53,021 bases of DNA from Oscillospiraceae bacterium (GCA_022768245.1 JALEMR010000065.1:1-53021), one strand, 5' to 3'. Positions 6,364-15,723 are shown, numbered from the stretch's first letter. The notes: generated by a model not told the origin, from the sequence alone. Made by a program: numbers and translations.

Positions 6364-7065
6364 ATGAGAAAACCGATAATAGGCGTGCTGCCCCTCGTTG
6401 ACAGCGGACGGGACAGCTTATGGATGCTCCCCGGATATTTTAACGGAATTATCGCTGCGGGAGGCGTCCCCGTTATGCTGCCCCTTACCTCCGACAGGGA
6501 AATACTGTCACAGCTTGCCGATACGTACGACGGATTCCTCTTCACGGGCGGTCAGGACGTCTCCCCCGCCCTTTACGGCGAGGATATCCTCCCCGAGTGC
6601 GGGGAGATATCACAGCCCCTCGACGAAATGGAAAGCATCCTGCTCACCGACCTTATCCGTCGGGACAAGCCCATTCTCGGCATATGCCGCGGAATACAGT
6701 TCATCAATGCCGCTCTGGGCGGGACACTTTATCAGGATATCCCCTCGCAGAAGCCCTCAGAGACCGAGCATCACCAGTCCCCGCCCTACGATGTTCCTAT
6801 ACATAACGTAACTGTTTCCGAGGGCACTCCCCTGTATGCGCTTCTGAAGCAGTCGGAGATACGGGTGAACAGCTATCATCATCAGGCGGTAAAAAAACTG
6901 TCCCCGAAGCTATTGCCAATGGCATACTCCGAGGACGGTCTTGTTGAGGGCGTTTATATGCCCGACAAAAAATATATAATGGCTGTTCAATGGCACCCCG
7001 AGCTATCCTACTTATCGGACAACAACAGCATGCTCATTTTCAGAAGCTTTATCGAAGCCTGTTAA
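6364..7065 (+). CDS. Class I glutamine amidotransferase-like gamma-glutamyl hydrolase (PuuD-like)
   Basis: This 233-residue protein is a peptidase C26 / PuuD-like enzyme, a family that hydrolyses gamma-glutamyl amides such as gamma-glutamyl-GABA. The catalytic triad is visible: Cys108 in ILGICRG, and His211 and Glu213 in AVQWHPE. FTGGQDVSP (about 60-68) and NSYHHQAV (169-176) are further family motifs. The length is typical. GAAAGGAAG precedes the ATG. It is monocistronic behind its own promoter and a leader hairpin, and its TAA overlaps the stop of the convergent GH5 gene at 7062-7065. The exact substrate is not evident. Confidence 0.88.
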   Translation: MRKPIIGVLPLVDSGRDSLWMLPGYFNGIIAAGGVPVMLPLTSDREILSQLADTYDGFLFTGGQDVSPALYGEDILPECGEISQPLDEMESILLTDLIRRDKPILGICRGIQFINAALGGTLYQDIPSQKPSETEHHQSPPYDVPIHNVTVSEGTPLYALLKQSEIRVNSYHHQAVKKLSPKLLPMAYSEDGLVEGVYMPDKKYIMAVQWHPELSYLSDNNSMLIFRSFIEAC

Positions 7066-8252
7066 TCGGCGGTCAGATGATGGATAAGCTCCCTGTCCGA
7101 GTCGGAATTTATGCGGTACTCCGTTCTCGAATAGAATCCGCCGTTGGTGTCCCATATCACGGGCACAAAGCCGTTTTCGGTCAGCTTGGTCAGCACTATC
7201 TCCAGACATTCGGTGGAATCGGTATGCTCCGCACCCGCAGCGAAATTCTGCTTAGGATAATAAGCCGTGGTCTCCCCCAGAAATACGGGGATATTCTTCG
7301 AAGTGAACGCCTCGTTGAGCTCCTCTATCTGACGGTCGATGTAGTCCAGCCAGCGCTTGCCGCCTATCTGATTCTCCCAGTACATGGAATTATCCACATA
7401 ATGTACCGACACCATAAGACGGTCGCTTACCGTATCCGTGGGCATAACAAAGCTGTCGGAGGTGGTCAGGTCGATGTTCGTCCAGTATCCCGATACTATG
7501 AGCACGCGCTCCCCGTTATTTCCGCCTGTTTTGCGCACTGCGTCCACGAAGGTCTGATTGAGCGCGTTTGTCAGCTCGTATGCCTTGTCCTTGGGCATAT
7601 CAACAAGATTTCCGTTACTGTCGAACTGACTGCCACCGAGATATTCGTTATAGCCCTCGAATACCAGCGTGTAGGGATAATCCTTGAAATAGTCCGCTAT
7701 CTGAGTCCAGAGGTTATCGAATATCTTCTCACAGCCTTCAAGGTCGTTTCTTCTGATGATGAACTCGTCGAAATGGTGGATATTGATGACGGTGTACAGT
7801 CCCGCATTCTGACAGTAGTCCACTATTTCCTTTACGCGGGCTATGTAGTCGGCGTTGATGGTGTAGGTGCCGTCGTTTTCCATCATATTGCCCCAGAAAA
7901 CGGGTATCCTCACGGTATCGAAGCCCTCCGCCTTTATGCCGTCGATGACCTCCTGCGTGGTCTCCACAGCGCCCCAGCAGGTCTCGTAGTCAAGGGGCGT
8001 ATTGTTGCCCTGAACGGGTATCCATTCATAGGTTATCTTTTCGCAGTTGTTGGCGGGATAGGCTTCCATTGTGTTTCCGAGATTCAGTCCGATGCCCATA
8101 TTTGCTGCCACCTCGGAAGCAGTCATGCTTGCGGACGCTTCCGCGGCGGAGTAGCTTTTATCTGCCGAAGTGACCGCTGCGCTCTCTCCCGAAGCGCAGC
8201 CCCCAGCAGTCAGCATTAAGCTCAGCATTATTGCCAGTAGTTTCGTTTTCAT
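7062..8252 (-). CDS. GH5-family glycoside hydrolase (endoglucanase-type), probable lipoprotein
   Basis: This 396-residue protein has a signal sequence with an AGGC lipobox-like site (Cys19), a Ser/Ala-rich linker and then a GH5 (cellulase A type) TIM barrel from about residue 48. The barrel opens with MGIGLNLGNTMEAY and shows RIPVFW (115-120), INIHHF (157-161), the acid/base Glu203 in EGYNEY and the nucleophile Glu327 in FLGETT. It should cleave beta-1,4-glucans or related glucans outside the cell while tethered to the membrane. No dockerin or carbohydrate-binding module is present, so it is not cellulosomal. The -3 residue of the lipobox is Ala, so lipidation is probable but not certain. Confidence 0.9.
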   Translation of the reverse strand: MKTKLLAIMLSLMLTAGGCASGESAAVTSADKSYSAAEASASMTASEVAANMGIGLNLGNTMEAYPANNCEKITYEWIPVQGNNTPLDYETCWGAVETTQEVIDGIKAEGFDTVRIPVFWGNMMENDGTYTINADYIARVKEIVDYCQNAGLYTVINIHHFDEFIIRRNDLEGCEKIFDNLWTQIADYFKDYPYTLVFEGYNEYLGGSQFDSNGNLVDMPKDKAYELTNALNQTFVDAVRKTGGNNGERVLIVSGYWTNIDLTTSDSFVMPTDTVSDRLMVSVHYVDNSMYWENQIGGKRWLDYIDRQIEELNEAFTSKNIPVFLGETTAYYPKQNFAAGAEHTDSTECLEIVLTKLTENGFVPVIWDTNGGFYSRTEYRINSDSDRELIHHLTAD

Positions 8253-8288
8253 ATTTTACCGTCCTTTTCAAAATAGTATCTATTTTTT

Positions 8289-8317
8289 ATTATAGTATTA
8301 TTTTAAGAAAAAGTCAA
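8289..8317 (-). promoter_or_regulatory. Promoter of the GH5 gene
   Basis: Minus-strand TTGACT (8312-8317), 17-bp spacer, TATAAT (8289-8294), about 40 nt before the start codon. Confidence 0.78.
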
Positions 8318-8319
8318 CC

Positions 8320-8360
8320 CAAAAATCTCCCGTCCGCAGAAAATATCCGCAGACGGGAGC
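8320..8360 (-). terminator. Intrinsic terminator of the trp operon
   Basis: On the minus strand CTCCCGTC (8359-8352) pairs with GACGGGAG (8334-8327), extended by weaker inner pairs, followed by ATTTTTG. The 8361-8388 spacer is an AT-rich CAATTATCAATCATCAATT-type low-complexity repeat. Confidence 0.7.
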
Positions 8361-8388
8361 CAATTATCAATCATCAATTTTCAATTAC

Positions 8389-9174
8389 TCAGGAAATGCC
8401 GTCCTTAAGAGACTTGACGAACGCTCCCACCTCGGGAACACTGTCCCGTCCGCTCTTCTCGATGAGCTTTACCACCGCAGAGCCCACGATAACGCCGTCG
8501 CAGTAGGAGGACATCTTCCTTGCCTGATCGGGGTTTGATATTCCGAAGCCCACCGCACAGGGACAGGAAGCATACTTGTTTATCGTTCCGAAGAATTCGT
8601 CGAAATTCGTGGAGAAGCTGCTTCTTGTGCCCGTAACTCCGGTGGAGGACACGCAGTACAGGAAGCCCTTGCTGTGGGAAGCTATCTCCTTTATCCTTCC
8701 GTGAGACGTGGGCGCTACAAGATTGATGTTCACAACGCCGCTCTTCTCGGAGTATTCCAGCACCTCGTCACGCTCCTCGTAGGGCATGTCGGGAATGATA
8801 ACGCCGTCAATGCCGTACTCTTTGCACTCATTGAAAAATCTCTCGGTGCCGTAAACATAGATAGTGTTCAGATACATCATAAAGAGCAGAGGCTTGTCGG
8901 TCTTTTCCCTGATGCGCTTTACCGTATCGAATACCTTGGTGAGGTTGGTGCCGTTGTTAAGACTGCGCAGCGAAGCCTTCTGAATGGTAACTCCCTCTGC
9001 GATAGGGTCGGAAAAGGGTATGCCCAGCTCGATGATATCCGCGCCCTTGTCAAACATTTCAAGTACAAGCCTTTCGGTAGTTTCAAGGTCGGGGTCTCCT
9101 GCGGTAACAAAGGTGATAAGCGCCTTTTTACCCTGATTTTTTAAATCTTCAAAGCATTTATCTATTCTGTTCAT
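8389..9174 (-). CDS. trpA: Tryptophan synthase alpha chain
   Basis: The 261-residue protein is TrpA, the alpha subunit that cleaves indole-3-glycerol phosphate to indole and glyceraldehyde 3-phosphate and channels indole to TrpB. Visible motifs are ALITFVTAGDPDLETT at the start, ELGIPFSDPIAEG holding the catalytic Glu/Asp region, and VGSAVVKLIE near the C-terminus. The length is normal (about 260). It is the last gene of the operon, 16 nt after trpB, and is followed by a terminator. Confidence 0.95.
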   Translation of the reverse strand: MNRIDKCFEDLKNQGKKALITFVTAGDPDLETTERLVLEMFDKGADIIELGIPFSDPIAEGVTIQKASLRSLNNGTNLTKVFDTVKRIREKTDKPLLFMMYLNTIYVYGTERFFNECKEYGIDGVIIPDMPYEERDEVLEYSEKSGVVNINLVAPTSHGRIKEIASHSKGFLYCVSSTGVTGTRSSFSTNFDEFFGTINKYASCPCAVGFGISNPDQARKMSSYCDGVIVGSAVVKLIEKSGRDSVPEVGAFVKSLKDGIS

Positions 9175-9190
9175 GGTGTTACTTCCTCTC

Positions 9191-10378
9191 TTAGTTCTCG
9201 ACTTCGACGCCTCTGTATCTTGCTACCTGATAAACGTCCTTGTCGCCTCTTCCCGAAATGTTGATGACCATTATCTGATCCTTACCCATCGTGGGAGCTA
9301 TCTTCATAGCCGCAGCCACCGCATGTGCGGACTCCACAGCGGGGATAACGCCCTCCATCCTCGACAGATATTCAAAGGCGCAGACTGCTTCCTCGTCGGT
9401 GACAGCCACATAATCGGCTCTGCCCGTTTCGTGGAGATATGCGTGCTCGGGGCCTATTCCGGGATAGTCAAGTCCTGCGGAAATGGAGTAAACGGGAGCT
9501 ATCTGTCCGTACTTATCCTGTAAAAAAATGGACTTCATGCCGTGGAAGATACCCGTTGTTCCTCTTGCGATAGTGGCAGCCGTTCTCTCGGTATCGGCAC
9601 CCTCGCCGCCTGCTTCCGCGCCCACCAGACGGACCGACTTGTCGCCGATGAAGTCATAGAACGCACCCATTGCATTGGAGCCGCCGCCTACGCATGCGAC
9701 TACACAGTCGGGGAGCTTTCCTTCCTTTTCCATAAGCTGAGCCTTTATCTCCTCGCCGATTATCTTCTGGAAATCGCGCACCATCTGCGGATAGGGATAG
9801 GGTCCCATTACCGAGCCGATACAGTAATAAGTGTTCTCGACGTTGGTAGCCCAGTCGCGGAGCGCCTCGTTGATAGCGTCCTTAAGAGTGCCCGTGCCGC
9901 TTTCCACGGGAACGACGTCCGAGCCCAGCAGCTTCATTCTGTACACGTTCAGAGACTGTCTCTCTGCGTCCACGCTGCCCATATAAACGCAGCATTCCAT
10001 GCCCATAAGAGCGCATACCGTCGCAGTGGCAACTCCGTGCTGACCTGCGCCAGTCTCGGCGATTATCCTCTTCTTGCCCATTTTCTTGGCAAGGAGTATC
10101 TGTCCCAGTACGTTATTTATCTTGTGAGAGCCTGTGTGGTTCAGGTCCTCCCGCTTAAGATATATCTTTGCACCGCCTAAGTCCTTTGTCATCTTCTCCG
10201 CATAGTACAGCAGAGAGGGTCTGCCGGCGTAATCCTTGTAAAGCTCTGCAAGCTCCGCCTTGAACTGAGGGTCGTCCTTGTACTTTGCATATGAGTCCTC
10301 CAACTCGTGGACTGCGTTCATTACCGTTTCGGGGACGAACTGTCCGCCGAATTCTCCGAATTTTTCAACCTTGCTCAT
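9191..10378 (-). CDS. trpB: Tryptophan synthase beta chain
   Basis: This 395-residue protein is TrpB, which joins indole and serine using pyridoxal phosphate. The PLP lysine is Lys86 in [10 protein letters not shown] and the phosphate-binding loop is GGGSNAMG. The opening [11 protein letters not shown] is typical of the TrpB1 type that works in complex with TrpA. The ATG lies within the end of trpF (14-nt overlap), suggesting translational coupling. Length and motifs are complete. Confidence 0.96.
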   Translation of the reverse strand: MSKVEKFGEFGGQFVPETVMNAVHELEDSYAKYKDDPQFKAELAELYKDYAGRPSLLYYAEKMTKDLGGAKIYLKREDLNHTGSHKINNVLGQILLAKKMGKKRIIAETGAGQHGVATATVCALMGMECCVYMGSVDAERQSLNVYRMKLLGSDVVPVESGTGTLKDAINEALRDWATNVENTYYCIGSVMGPYPYPQMVRDFQKIIGEEIKAQLMEKEGKLPDCVVACVGGGSNAMGAFYDFIGDKSVRLVGAEAGGEGADTERTAATIARGTTGIFHGMKSIFLQDKYGQIAPVYSISAGLDYPGIGPEHAYLHETGRADYVAVTDEEAVCAFEYLSRMEGVIPAVESAHAVAAAMKIAPTMGKDQIMVINISGRGDKDVYQVARYRGVEVEN

Positions 10379-10985
10379 GTTGATTCTCCTTGTAAATTTT
10401 CATTATTCTGCGAATTTTGTCAATATCCTTAACGCCGTCCGTTTCAATGCCGCTTGAAATATCAATGTTCGGCGATATTTCGAGGGCTTCTGCCAGATTA
10501 TCCTCATTTATCCCGCCCGCTAAAAAATAGGGGGGATTTATCTTCGTCTCCCTTATAACGCTCCAGTCGGAGGAAACTCCCGTGCCGCCTATCTGCCCGG
10601 GGACGAAGCTGTCCAGAAGCAGACCGTCACAGCCTGATTTTTCGGCTTCGTATATATCCTCGGAACAGCGCACCTTAACCGATTTCCACAGCGGTATCCC
10701 CAGCGTTTTCACCTCGGCGATGTAGGATATATCCTCCGAGCCGTGGAGCTGTATAACGTCAAGTCCTATCCGCCGTGCACATTCCCTTACCTTTTCGGGC
10801 GGCGTATCTACGAACACGCCCACCTTTTTTATCCTGCCGTCAAGACCTGCGGCAAGCTTTTCCGCGGTATCAATATCCACCGTGCGGCGGAAGCCCTCCG
10901 CAAGTATCATGCCGATATAGTCGGGCAGGACCTCGTTCATGTATTCAATGTCCTCATATCGGCGGACTCCGCACAGCTTAATCAT
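10365..10985 (-). CDS. trpF: Phosphoribosylanthranilate isomerase
   Basis: The 206-residue TIM-barrel protein is TrpF, catalysing the Amadori rearrangement of phosphoribosylanthranilate to CdRP. It opens with [11 protein letters not shown] (catalytic Cys in the KxCG motif) and has [15 protein letters not shown] and [15 protein letters not shown] with the catalytic Asp and phosphate-binding loops. The start codon overlaps the trpC stop by 8 nt. It is a separate gene here, not fused to trpC. Confidence 0.94.
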   Translation of the reverse strand: MIKLCGVRRYEDIEYMNEVLPDYIGMILAEGFRRTVDIDTAEKLAAGLDGRIKKVGVFVDTPPEKVRECARRIGLDVIQLHGSEDISYIAEVKTLGIPLWKSVKVRCSEDIYEAEKSGCDGLLLDSFVPGQIGGTGVSSDWSVIRETKINPPYFLAGGINEDNLAEALEISPNIDISSGIETDGVKDIDKIRRIMKIYKENQHEQG

Positions 10986-11769
10986 AGAGCCCCTCTTTCA
11001 GCGACTTCATGCAGTCCGCAATTCCGTCCAGACCGCTTCGCATCAGCGTTTCGCCGATAAGCACTGCGTCTGCGCCGTAGGAGCGGAGCATTCTCATATC
11101 CTCGTTATTCTTTATGCCGCTTTCCGAAACGCGGACAAATTCCTTCGGAATGGTATCAAGAAGCCGTTTGGTAGTTTCAAGGGATACCTCAAAGTTCTTA
11201 AGATCGCGGTTGTTTACGCCTATCACCGTGCAGCCTGCGTTCAGCACGCTGTCAAGCTCATATTCATTGTGGGTCTCCGCCAGTACGTCAAGGTCTAAGC
11301 TCTCCGCTATTTTGCGGTATTCCGACAATTTTTCCGTATCGAGAAGGGCGGCTATGAGCAGCACCGCGTCCGCTCCCATGACCCTTGCTTCGTATATCTG
11401 ATAGGGGTCGATGATGAAATCCTTCCGCAGCATGGGGATATTTACCCTTTCACGAACAGCACGGAAATAATCGGAGCTGCCCATGAAATAATGCTCCTCG
11501 GTGAGACAGGATATCGCCGCAGCGCCTGCCTTTTCGTATGCCTCGCCGTTTTCTGCGGGGTGGAAATCGGGCTGGATAAGTCCCTTTGAGGGCGAAGCCT
11601 TCTTCACCTCGGCAATGACGGACAAGCCCTGCGCCTTTAGCGCCTTACCGAAGCCCTTACACGGCTGTGACAGCTTCTCCGCCGCTTTTTTTATCTCGTC
11701 ATAGGAAACAGCCGACTTTTCCCTATCAAGTTGTTCCTTACGAAAATGTACAATATCGTCAAGTATCAT
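10978..11769 (-). CDS. trpC: Indole-3-glycerol phosphate synthase
   Basis: TrpC converts CdRP to indole-3-glycerol phosphate. From the ATG at 11,769 the protein is 263 residues and begins MILDDIVHFRKEQL, the usual IGPS start. An upstream in-frame start near 11,820 would run into trpD and lacks support. Motifs include VIAEVKKASPSKG (the catalytic Glu/Lys strand), LAETHNEYEL, IGVNNRDL and SESGIK. It follows trpD by 10 nt with a GGTGAT ribosome site. Confidence 0.94.
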   Translation of the reverse strand: MILDDIVHFRKEQLDREKSAVSYDEIKKAAEKLSQPCKGFGKALKAQGLSVIAEVKKASPSKGLIQPDFHPAENGEAYEKAGAAAISCLTEEHYFMGSSDYFRAVRERVNIPMLRKDFIIDPYQIYEARVMGADAVLLIAALLDTEKLSEYRKIAESLDLDVLAETHNEYELDSVLNAGCTVIGVNNRDLKNFEVSLETTKRLLDTIPKEFVRVSESGIKNNEDMRMLRSYGADAVLIGETLMRSGLDGIADCMKSLKEGLYD

Positions 11770-11779
11770 ATCATCACCA

Positions 11780-12790
11780 TTACTTATTTGTGGCAGCCAC
11801 GAACTCGTCAAGCTTTGCAAGCGCCTTGCCGCTGTCGATAAGCTCTGCCGCCAGCTTTACTCCGTCTGCTATGGAGGAAGCCTTGCCCGTTACATACAGT
11901 CCGCAGGCAGCGTTGAGAAGTACGACGTCTCTCTTTGCGCCCTTTACCTCGCCCTTTAATATGCCCTTTGTTATCTCTGCATTCTCCGCGCCTGTGCCGC
12001 CGAGTATCTCCGACTTATCTGCGGTCTTAAGTCCAAAATCCTCGGGAGTTATGGTGTAGGTCTTGTAATTGCCGCCTCCGAACTCGCATACCTTTGTGGG
12101 TGCGGAAATGGATACCTCGTCAAGACGGTCGGTGCCGTATACCACTATTCCGCGGTTTACGCCTAAGTTTGTGAGCACCTGTGCCATTGGCTCCAGGAGC
12201 GCTTCATCATATACGCCCATGACCTGAATATCTGCCGCCGCAGGATTTGTAAGAGGTCCTAAGATGTTAAATACTGTCCTTACGCCCAGTTCCTTTCTTA
12301 CAGGACCAACAAAGCGCATAGCTGCGTGATATTTCTGTGCAAACAGGAAGCATATGCCGCATTCCTCCAGTACCTTTTCGTTCTTTTCGGGTTCAATGGC
12401 GAGATTTACTCCCAGCGCCTCTAAGCAGTCCGCAGCGCCCGATTTGCTGGAAGCCGCTCTGTTGCCGTGCTTTGCCACCTTTACGCCCGAAGCAGCTATC
12501 ACCAGTGAAGCGGTGGTAGAGATGTTGAAGGAATTGGAGCGGTCTCCGCCCGTGCCGACTATCTCGAATACGCTACCTTCGTGCTTAAGGGTAGTTCCCG
12601 CCTTGCGCATGCCCTTTGCGGAGGCGGTTATCTCTTCGATGGTCTCGCCCTTCATTTCCAGAGCCGCAAGATATGCCGCCATCTGTGCCTGTGTGGCATT
12701 TCCCGACATTATCTCGTCCATGACCGCTTCAACGGTCTCGGAGGATAAGTCCTTCTTGTTCATAAGCTGTCTTATTGCATCGTTTATCAT
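11780..12790 (-). CDS. trpD: Anthranilate phosphoribosyltransferase
   Basis: The 336-residue protein is TrpD, which transfers phosphoribose from PRPP to anthranilate. The PRPP-binding signature VGTGGDRSNSFNISTTA (about residues 78-94) and KHGNRAASSKSGAADCLEAL (about 105-125) are intact. The length is standard and there is no fusion to TrpG. The ATG follows an AAAGGCTGG site, 15 nt after trpG. Confidence 0.95.
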   Translation of the reverse strand: MINDAIRQLMNKKDLSSETVEAVMDEIMSGNATQAQMAAYLAALEMKGETIEEITASAKGMRKAGTTLKHEGSVFEIVGTGGDRSNSFNISTTASLVIAASGVKVAKHGNRAASSKSGAADCLEALGVNLAIEPEKNEKVLEECGICFLFAQKYHAAMRFVGPVRKELGVRTVFNILGPLTNPAAADIQVMGVYDEALLEPMAQVLTNLGVNRGIVVYGTDRLDEVSISAPTKVCEFGGGNYKTYTITPEDFGLKTADKSEILGGTGAENAEITKGILKGEVKGAKRDVVLLNAACGLYVTGKASSIADGVKLAAELIDSGKALAKLDEFVAATNK

Positions 12791-12805
12791 ATTGACCAGC
12801 CTTTC

Positions 12806-13369
12806 TCATTTTATAAAATTAATCAGAATATTTTTTCCCTTTGGAGTAAGAATTGACTCGGGGTGGAACTGCACGCCGTAAATGGGATATTCCCCGTGCT
12901 CCACCGCCATGACCTCGCCGTCGTCGGTCTCTGCCGTGATTTTCAGACAGTCGGGAACAGTGGACTTATCCGCCGCAAGGGAATGATACCTTGCGCCCTC
13001 GATGATATCGTCCATGCCCTTGAACAGGTGAGAATCCGTGTCCAATTTTATGTGAGACATCTTGCCGTGCATAAGCTCCTTTGCGTAGGTAACTGTGGCG
13101 CCGTAAGCCTCGCATATCGCCTGATGTCCCAGGCACACGCCGAGGATCGGGATATGCTTTCCCAGCGTTTTCGCCGCCTCCACGCAGATGCCCGCGTCTG
13201 CGGGACGTCCGGGACCCGGGGATAATATTATCCTGTCGGGAGCAAGCTTTTCTATCTCTTCCACGGTCATTTCGTCGTTGCGGATGACCTTGATATCGGG
13301 GTCTATGGAACCCACCAGCTGATACAGATTGTATGAAAAGCTGTCGTAATTATCAATAAGCAAAATCAT
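12806..13369 (-). CDS. trpG: Anthranilate synthase component II (glutamine amidotransferase)
   Basis: The 187-residue class I amidotransferase supplies ammonia to TrpE. The triad is complete: Cys79 in GVCLGHQ, and His169 and Glu171 in VQFHPES; the oxyanion loop SPGPGRPADAG is at about 50-60. A homologue can also serve p-aminobenzoate synthase (PabA), but its place 12 nt after trpE makes TrpG the main role. GGAGGG precedes the ATG. Confidence 0.94.
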   Translation of the reverse strand: MILLIDNYDSFSYNLYQLVGSIDPDIKVIRNDEMTVEEIEKLAPDRIILSPGPGRPADAGICVEAAKTLGKHIPILGVCLGHQAICEAYGATVTYAKELMHGKMSHIKLDTDSHLFKGMDDIIEGARYHSLAADKSTVPDCLKITAETDDGEVMAVEHGEYPIYGVQFHPESILTPKGKNILINFIK

Positions 13370-13381
13370 GTTTAGCCCTCC

Positions 13382-14857
13382 TTATTCAAGTCCGCCCTCG
13401 GACTCCTTCAGCGCAGTCATTACAGCCTTCGCCTTGTTGATGCACTCCTGATATTCCTTTTCGGGAACGCTGTCCGCGACGATTCCCGCGCCCGAACGGA
13501 CGAAGACCTTGCCGTTTTTCTTGAACGCTATGCGTATGGAAATGCAGGTGTCCAGATTGCCCGTAAAGTCGATATATCCGATAGCGCCGCCGTAGATGCC
13601 GCGCTTGTTGTTTTCAAGCTCGTTGATTATCTCGCAGGCTCTTATCTTGGGAGCGCCCGAGAGCGTTCCTGCGGGGAGCACGGAGTTCACCGCGTCGGTG
13701 GCGCAGAGATCGCGGCGAATCTGTCCGCGGACCGTGGAGCCGATATGCATTACGTGAGAATATCGCTCGATAGACATGTATTTCTCCACCTCGACGGTGC
13801 CGAATTCGCTTATCCTGCCCAGGTCGTTTCTTCCCAGGTCAACCAGCATGTTGTGTTCGGAGCGTTCCTTTTCATCGGCGAGAAGCTCCTTTTCAAGCTG
13901 TCTGTCCTCCTCGTCGTCAGCACCTCTGGGACGTGAGCCTGCCAGCGGGAAGGTGTGGAGCACGCCGTCCTCCAGCTTGACCAGCGTTTCGGGAGAAGCG
14001 CCCGCTATCTCGATATCGTCGCTGGAGAAGTAGAACATGTAGGGCGACGGATTCAGCGTTCTCAGCACACGGTAAGCGTCCAGCAGGCTGCCCTCATAAT
14101 CCGCGTCAAGACGGTTGCTGAGTACTACCTGGAAGATATCTCCCTCGCGGATATAATGCTTTGCCTTTTCCACCATTTCGCAGTATTCCTCTTTGCTGAA
14201 CAGCGAACGGAACTCCGACTTAAGCTTGCCCGGAACATGGGTCTTGAGCTCGCCGCGGAGGATAAGCTCTTTCATTTTCAGAAGCTCCTCGGCGCCCTTT
14301 GCGTAGCTGTCCGCCAGATCGTCCACGGAAATATTAACAATAAGCACTATTTTCTGACGATAATTATCAAAAGCGATGACCTTGTCAAAAAGCATGAGGT
14401 CAACGTCGTTGAAGCTTTCCTCGTCCTTTGCGTCCAGCTTCAGAGCAGGCTCGCTGTACTTTATGTAATCGTAGGAGAAATATCCTACCAGTCCGCCCGT
14501 AAAAGACGGAAGAGCATCCAGCTTAGGGCTTTTATGGTCTGCGATTATCTTCTTGATGACAACATCGGGGTGAGCGACTGTCTGTTCGGAAGTCACGCCG
14601 TTTTCGGTTATCTTCATGACGCCGTTCATGCAGGTTATCTCTGTAGTGGGGTCATAGCCTAAGAATGTGTATCTGCCCCATTTTTTGTTGTCCTCGGCGC
14701 TCTCCAGCATATAGCAGTGAGAGCTTACGTTCTGCAGTATGCGCAGCACCTCGATAGGTGTACGCATATCGGAGTATATTTCCGTTGACAGCGGGATACA
14801 TTTATAATCTCCCGACTGTGCCAGCTTTTTAACTTCATCAAAGGTCATGCTTATCAT
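13382..14857 (-). CDS. trpE: Anthranilate synthase component I
   Basis: TrpE makes anthranilate from chorismate. From the ATG at 14,857 (AAAGGAGG 7 nt upstream) it has 491 residues; a longer frame to 14,899 would overlap the T-box terminator and is rejected. The N-terminal MLESAEDNKKWGRYTFLGYD carries the LLES-like tryptophan feedback site. The chorismate-binding core shows LPAGTLSGAPKIRACEIINE, YGGAIGYIDFTGN and VRSGAGIVADSVPEKEYQE. It should therefore be feedback-inhibited by Trp and be controlled upstream by the T-box. It is first in the trpEGDCFBA order. Confidence 0.95.
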   Translation of the reverse strand: MISMTFDEVKKLAQSGDYKCIPLSTEIYSDMRTPIEVLRILQNVSSHCYMLESAEDNKKWGRYTFLGYDPTTEITCMNGVMKITENGVTSEQTVAHPDVVIKKIIADHKSPKLDALPSFTGGLVGYFSYDYIKYSEPALKLDAKDEESFNDVDLMLFDKVIAFDNYRQKIVLIVNISVDDLADSYAKGAEELLKMKELILRGELKTHVPGKLKSEFRSLFSKEEYCEMVEKAKHYIREGDIFQVVLSNRLDADYEGSLLDAYRVLRTLNPSPYMFYFSSDDIEIAGASPETLVKLEDGVLHTFPLAGSRPRGADDEEDRQLEKELLADEKERSEHNMLVDLGRNDLGRISEFGTVEVEKYMSIERYSHVMHIGSTVRGQIRRDLCATDAVNSVLPAGTLSGAPKIRACEIINELENNKRGIYGGAIGYIDFTGNLDTCISIRIAFKKNGKVFVRSGAGIVADSVPEKEYQECINKAKAVMTALKESEGGLE

Positions 14858-14873
14858 GTTATTGCCTCCTTTA

Positions 14874-15230
14874 AAAATACGAAAGCCCCGACCGAACACT
14901 TCAATAAGAAATGTTCAGTCGGGGCGATAATACAAATTAACGCGGTGCCACCCGATTTTACGGACTAAAAAATCCGCCTCGTACAGGTACAGACGGCGGA
15001 AAGCTTCCATATTATGCAGCTGATCTAAGTACGCGGCATAAAGCGTCAATACCCTTTCACACTAACGCAGGAATCGCGGCGCAGGCTACTAATACGCAGT
15101 ACATTCACCCGGCTCCTCACAAACCCATTCGCCATATCCGTTACGTGTCCCTTTCCACCTACCGGGACTCTCTGTGCCGCCGACAATACGGTTACTTGCT
15201 TTTGCTCACAGGATTTATTTACTGTACTAA
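14874..15230 (-). promoter_or_regulatory. Tryptophan T-box riboswitch upstream of trpE
   Basis: The minus-strand leader carries the T-box antiterminator sequence CGGGTGGCACCGCG (14,954-14,941), followed by an intrinsic terminator: GCCCCGACTGAACA (14,925-14,912) pairs with TGTTCGGTCGGGGC (14,898-14,885) and runs into TTTCGTATTTTT. In stem I, AGAGAG lies distally near 15,170. An AGTAA strand near 15,200 faces GAA-TGG at 15,130-15,125, as in a loop E plus specifier. The specifier is thus read as UGG (15,127-15,125), the Trp codon. Uncharged tRNA-Trp should stabilise the antiterminator and switch on trpEGDCFBA. The exact stem I pairing was drawn by eye. Confidence 0.9.
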
Positions 15231-15259
15231 AGTATAACACATTATTTTTCATTTGTCAA
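15231..15259 (-). promoter_or_regulatory. Promoter of the trp T-box leader
   Basis: Minus-strand TTGACA (15,254-15,259), 17-bp spacer, TATACT (15,231-15,236), directly upstream of the T-box RNA. Confidence 0.8.
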
Positions 15260-15298
15260 GAGGTTTTTTCAATTTTTTTATTTTTTTCAAAAAAAGAC

Positions 15299-15327
15299 TT
15301 GATTTCTCGGAAAAAGTATGATATACT
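15299..15327 (+). promoter_or_regulatory. Promoter of secG
   Basis: TTGATT (15,299-15,304), 17-bp spacer, TATACT (15,322-15,327), about 45 nt before the secG start and divergent from the trp promoter. Confidence 0.7.
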
Positions 15328-15372
15328 ATAAAATAGTTATGTAATCTCGTGTGAAATGAAAGGAAATGTATA

Positions 15373-15627
15373 ATGTTACAGAATATGTCGATCGTTGAAT
15401 TAATATTAGGCATTGCACTTATCGTACTGGCTGTTATTATAGTATGCGTCACCATTACGCAGACCAAGAAGCAGGAGGGCATGACCTCTGCTATCGGCGG
15501 CACAAATAACGACAGCTTCTACGGCAAAAATGCTCAGAACACAAAGGAAAAGGCTTTGGAGCGTCTTACCAAGATACTTGCCTTTATCTTCTTTGCGATA
15601 GTCATCGTTGTCAATATCATTGAATGA
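15373..15627 (+). CDS. secG: Preprotein translocase subunit SecG
   Basis: The 84-residue protein fits SecG, the small auxiliary subunit of the SecYEG channel. It has two transmembrane helices (about 8-30 and 66-83) with the conserved link between them: TQTKKQEGMTSAIGG, then SFYGKNAQNTKEKALERLTK. AAAGGAAA precedes the ATG. It is monocistronic, with a promoter before it and a terminator at 15,672. Confidence 0.9.
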   Translation: MLQNMSIVELILGIALIVLAVIIVCVTITQTKKQEGMTSAIGGTNNDSFYGKNAQNTKEKALERLTKILAFIFFAIVIVVNIIE

Positions 15628-15671
15628 TATTGGACTGTCTGCGAAACAGCGTAATTTGATCGTCGGAAATA

Positions 15672-15697
15672 AAGCCTTGCTGTGTGCAGGGCTTTTT
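15672..15697 (+). terminator. Intrinsic terminator of secG
   Basis: AAGCCTTGC (15,672-15,680) pairs with GCAGGGCTT (15,686-15,694) with one wobble, ending in TTTTT. Confidence 0.7.
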
Positions 15698-15723
15698 CGG
15701 TATAAAATCGTACAGGAGCACCT

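Noticed and set aside
6990..8219. 409-codon plus-strand open frame antisense to the GH5 gene
   Set aside because: It has no family motifs and no ribosome site, and the minus-strand frame encodes a clear GH5 enzyme. It is a codon-bias shadow.
14858..14899. Upstream extension of trpE
   Set aside because: These bases form the T-box terminator, and a strong AAAGGAGG lies before the ATG at 14,857.
15046..15252. 68-codon minus-strand frame in the trp leader as a leader peptide
   Set aside because: The region is an RNA structure with T-box motifs; the frame has no Trp codon cluster or ribosome site.
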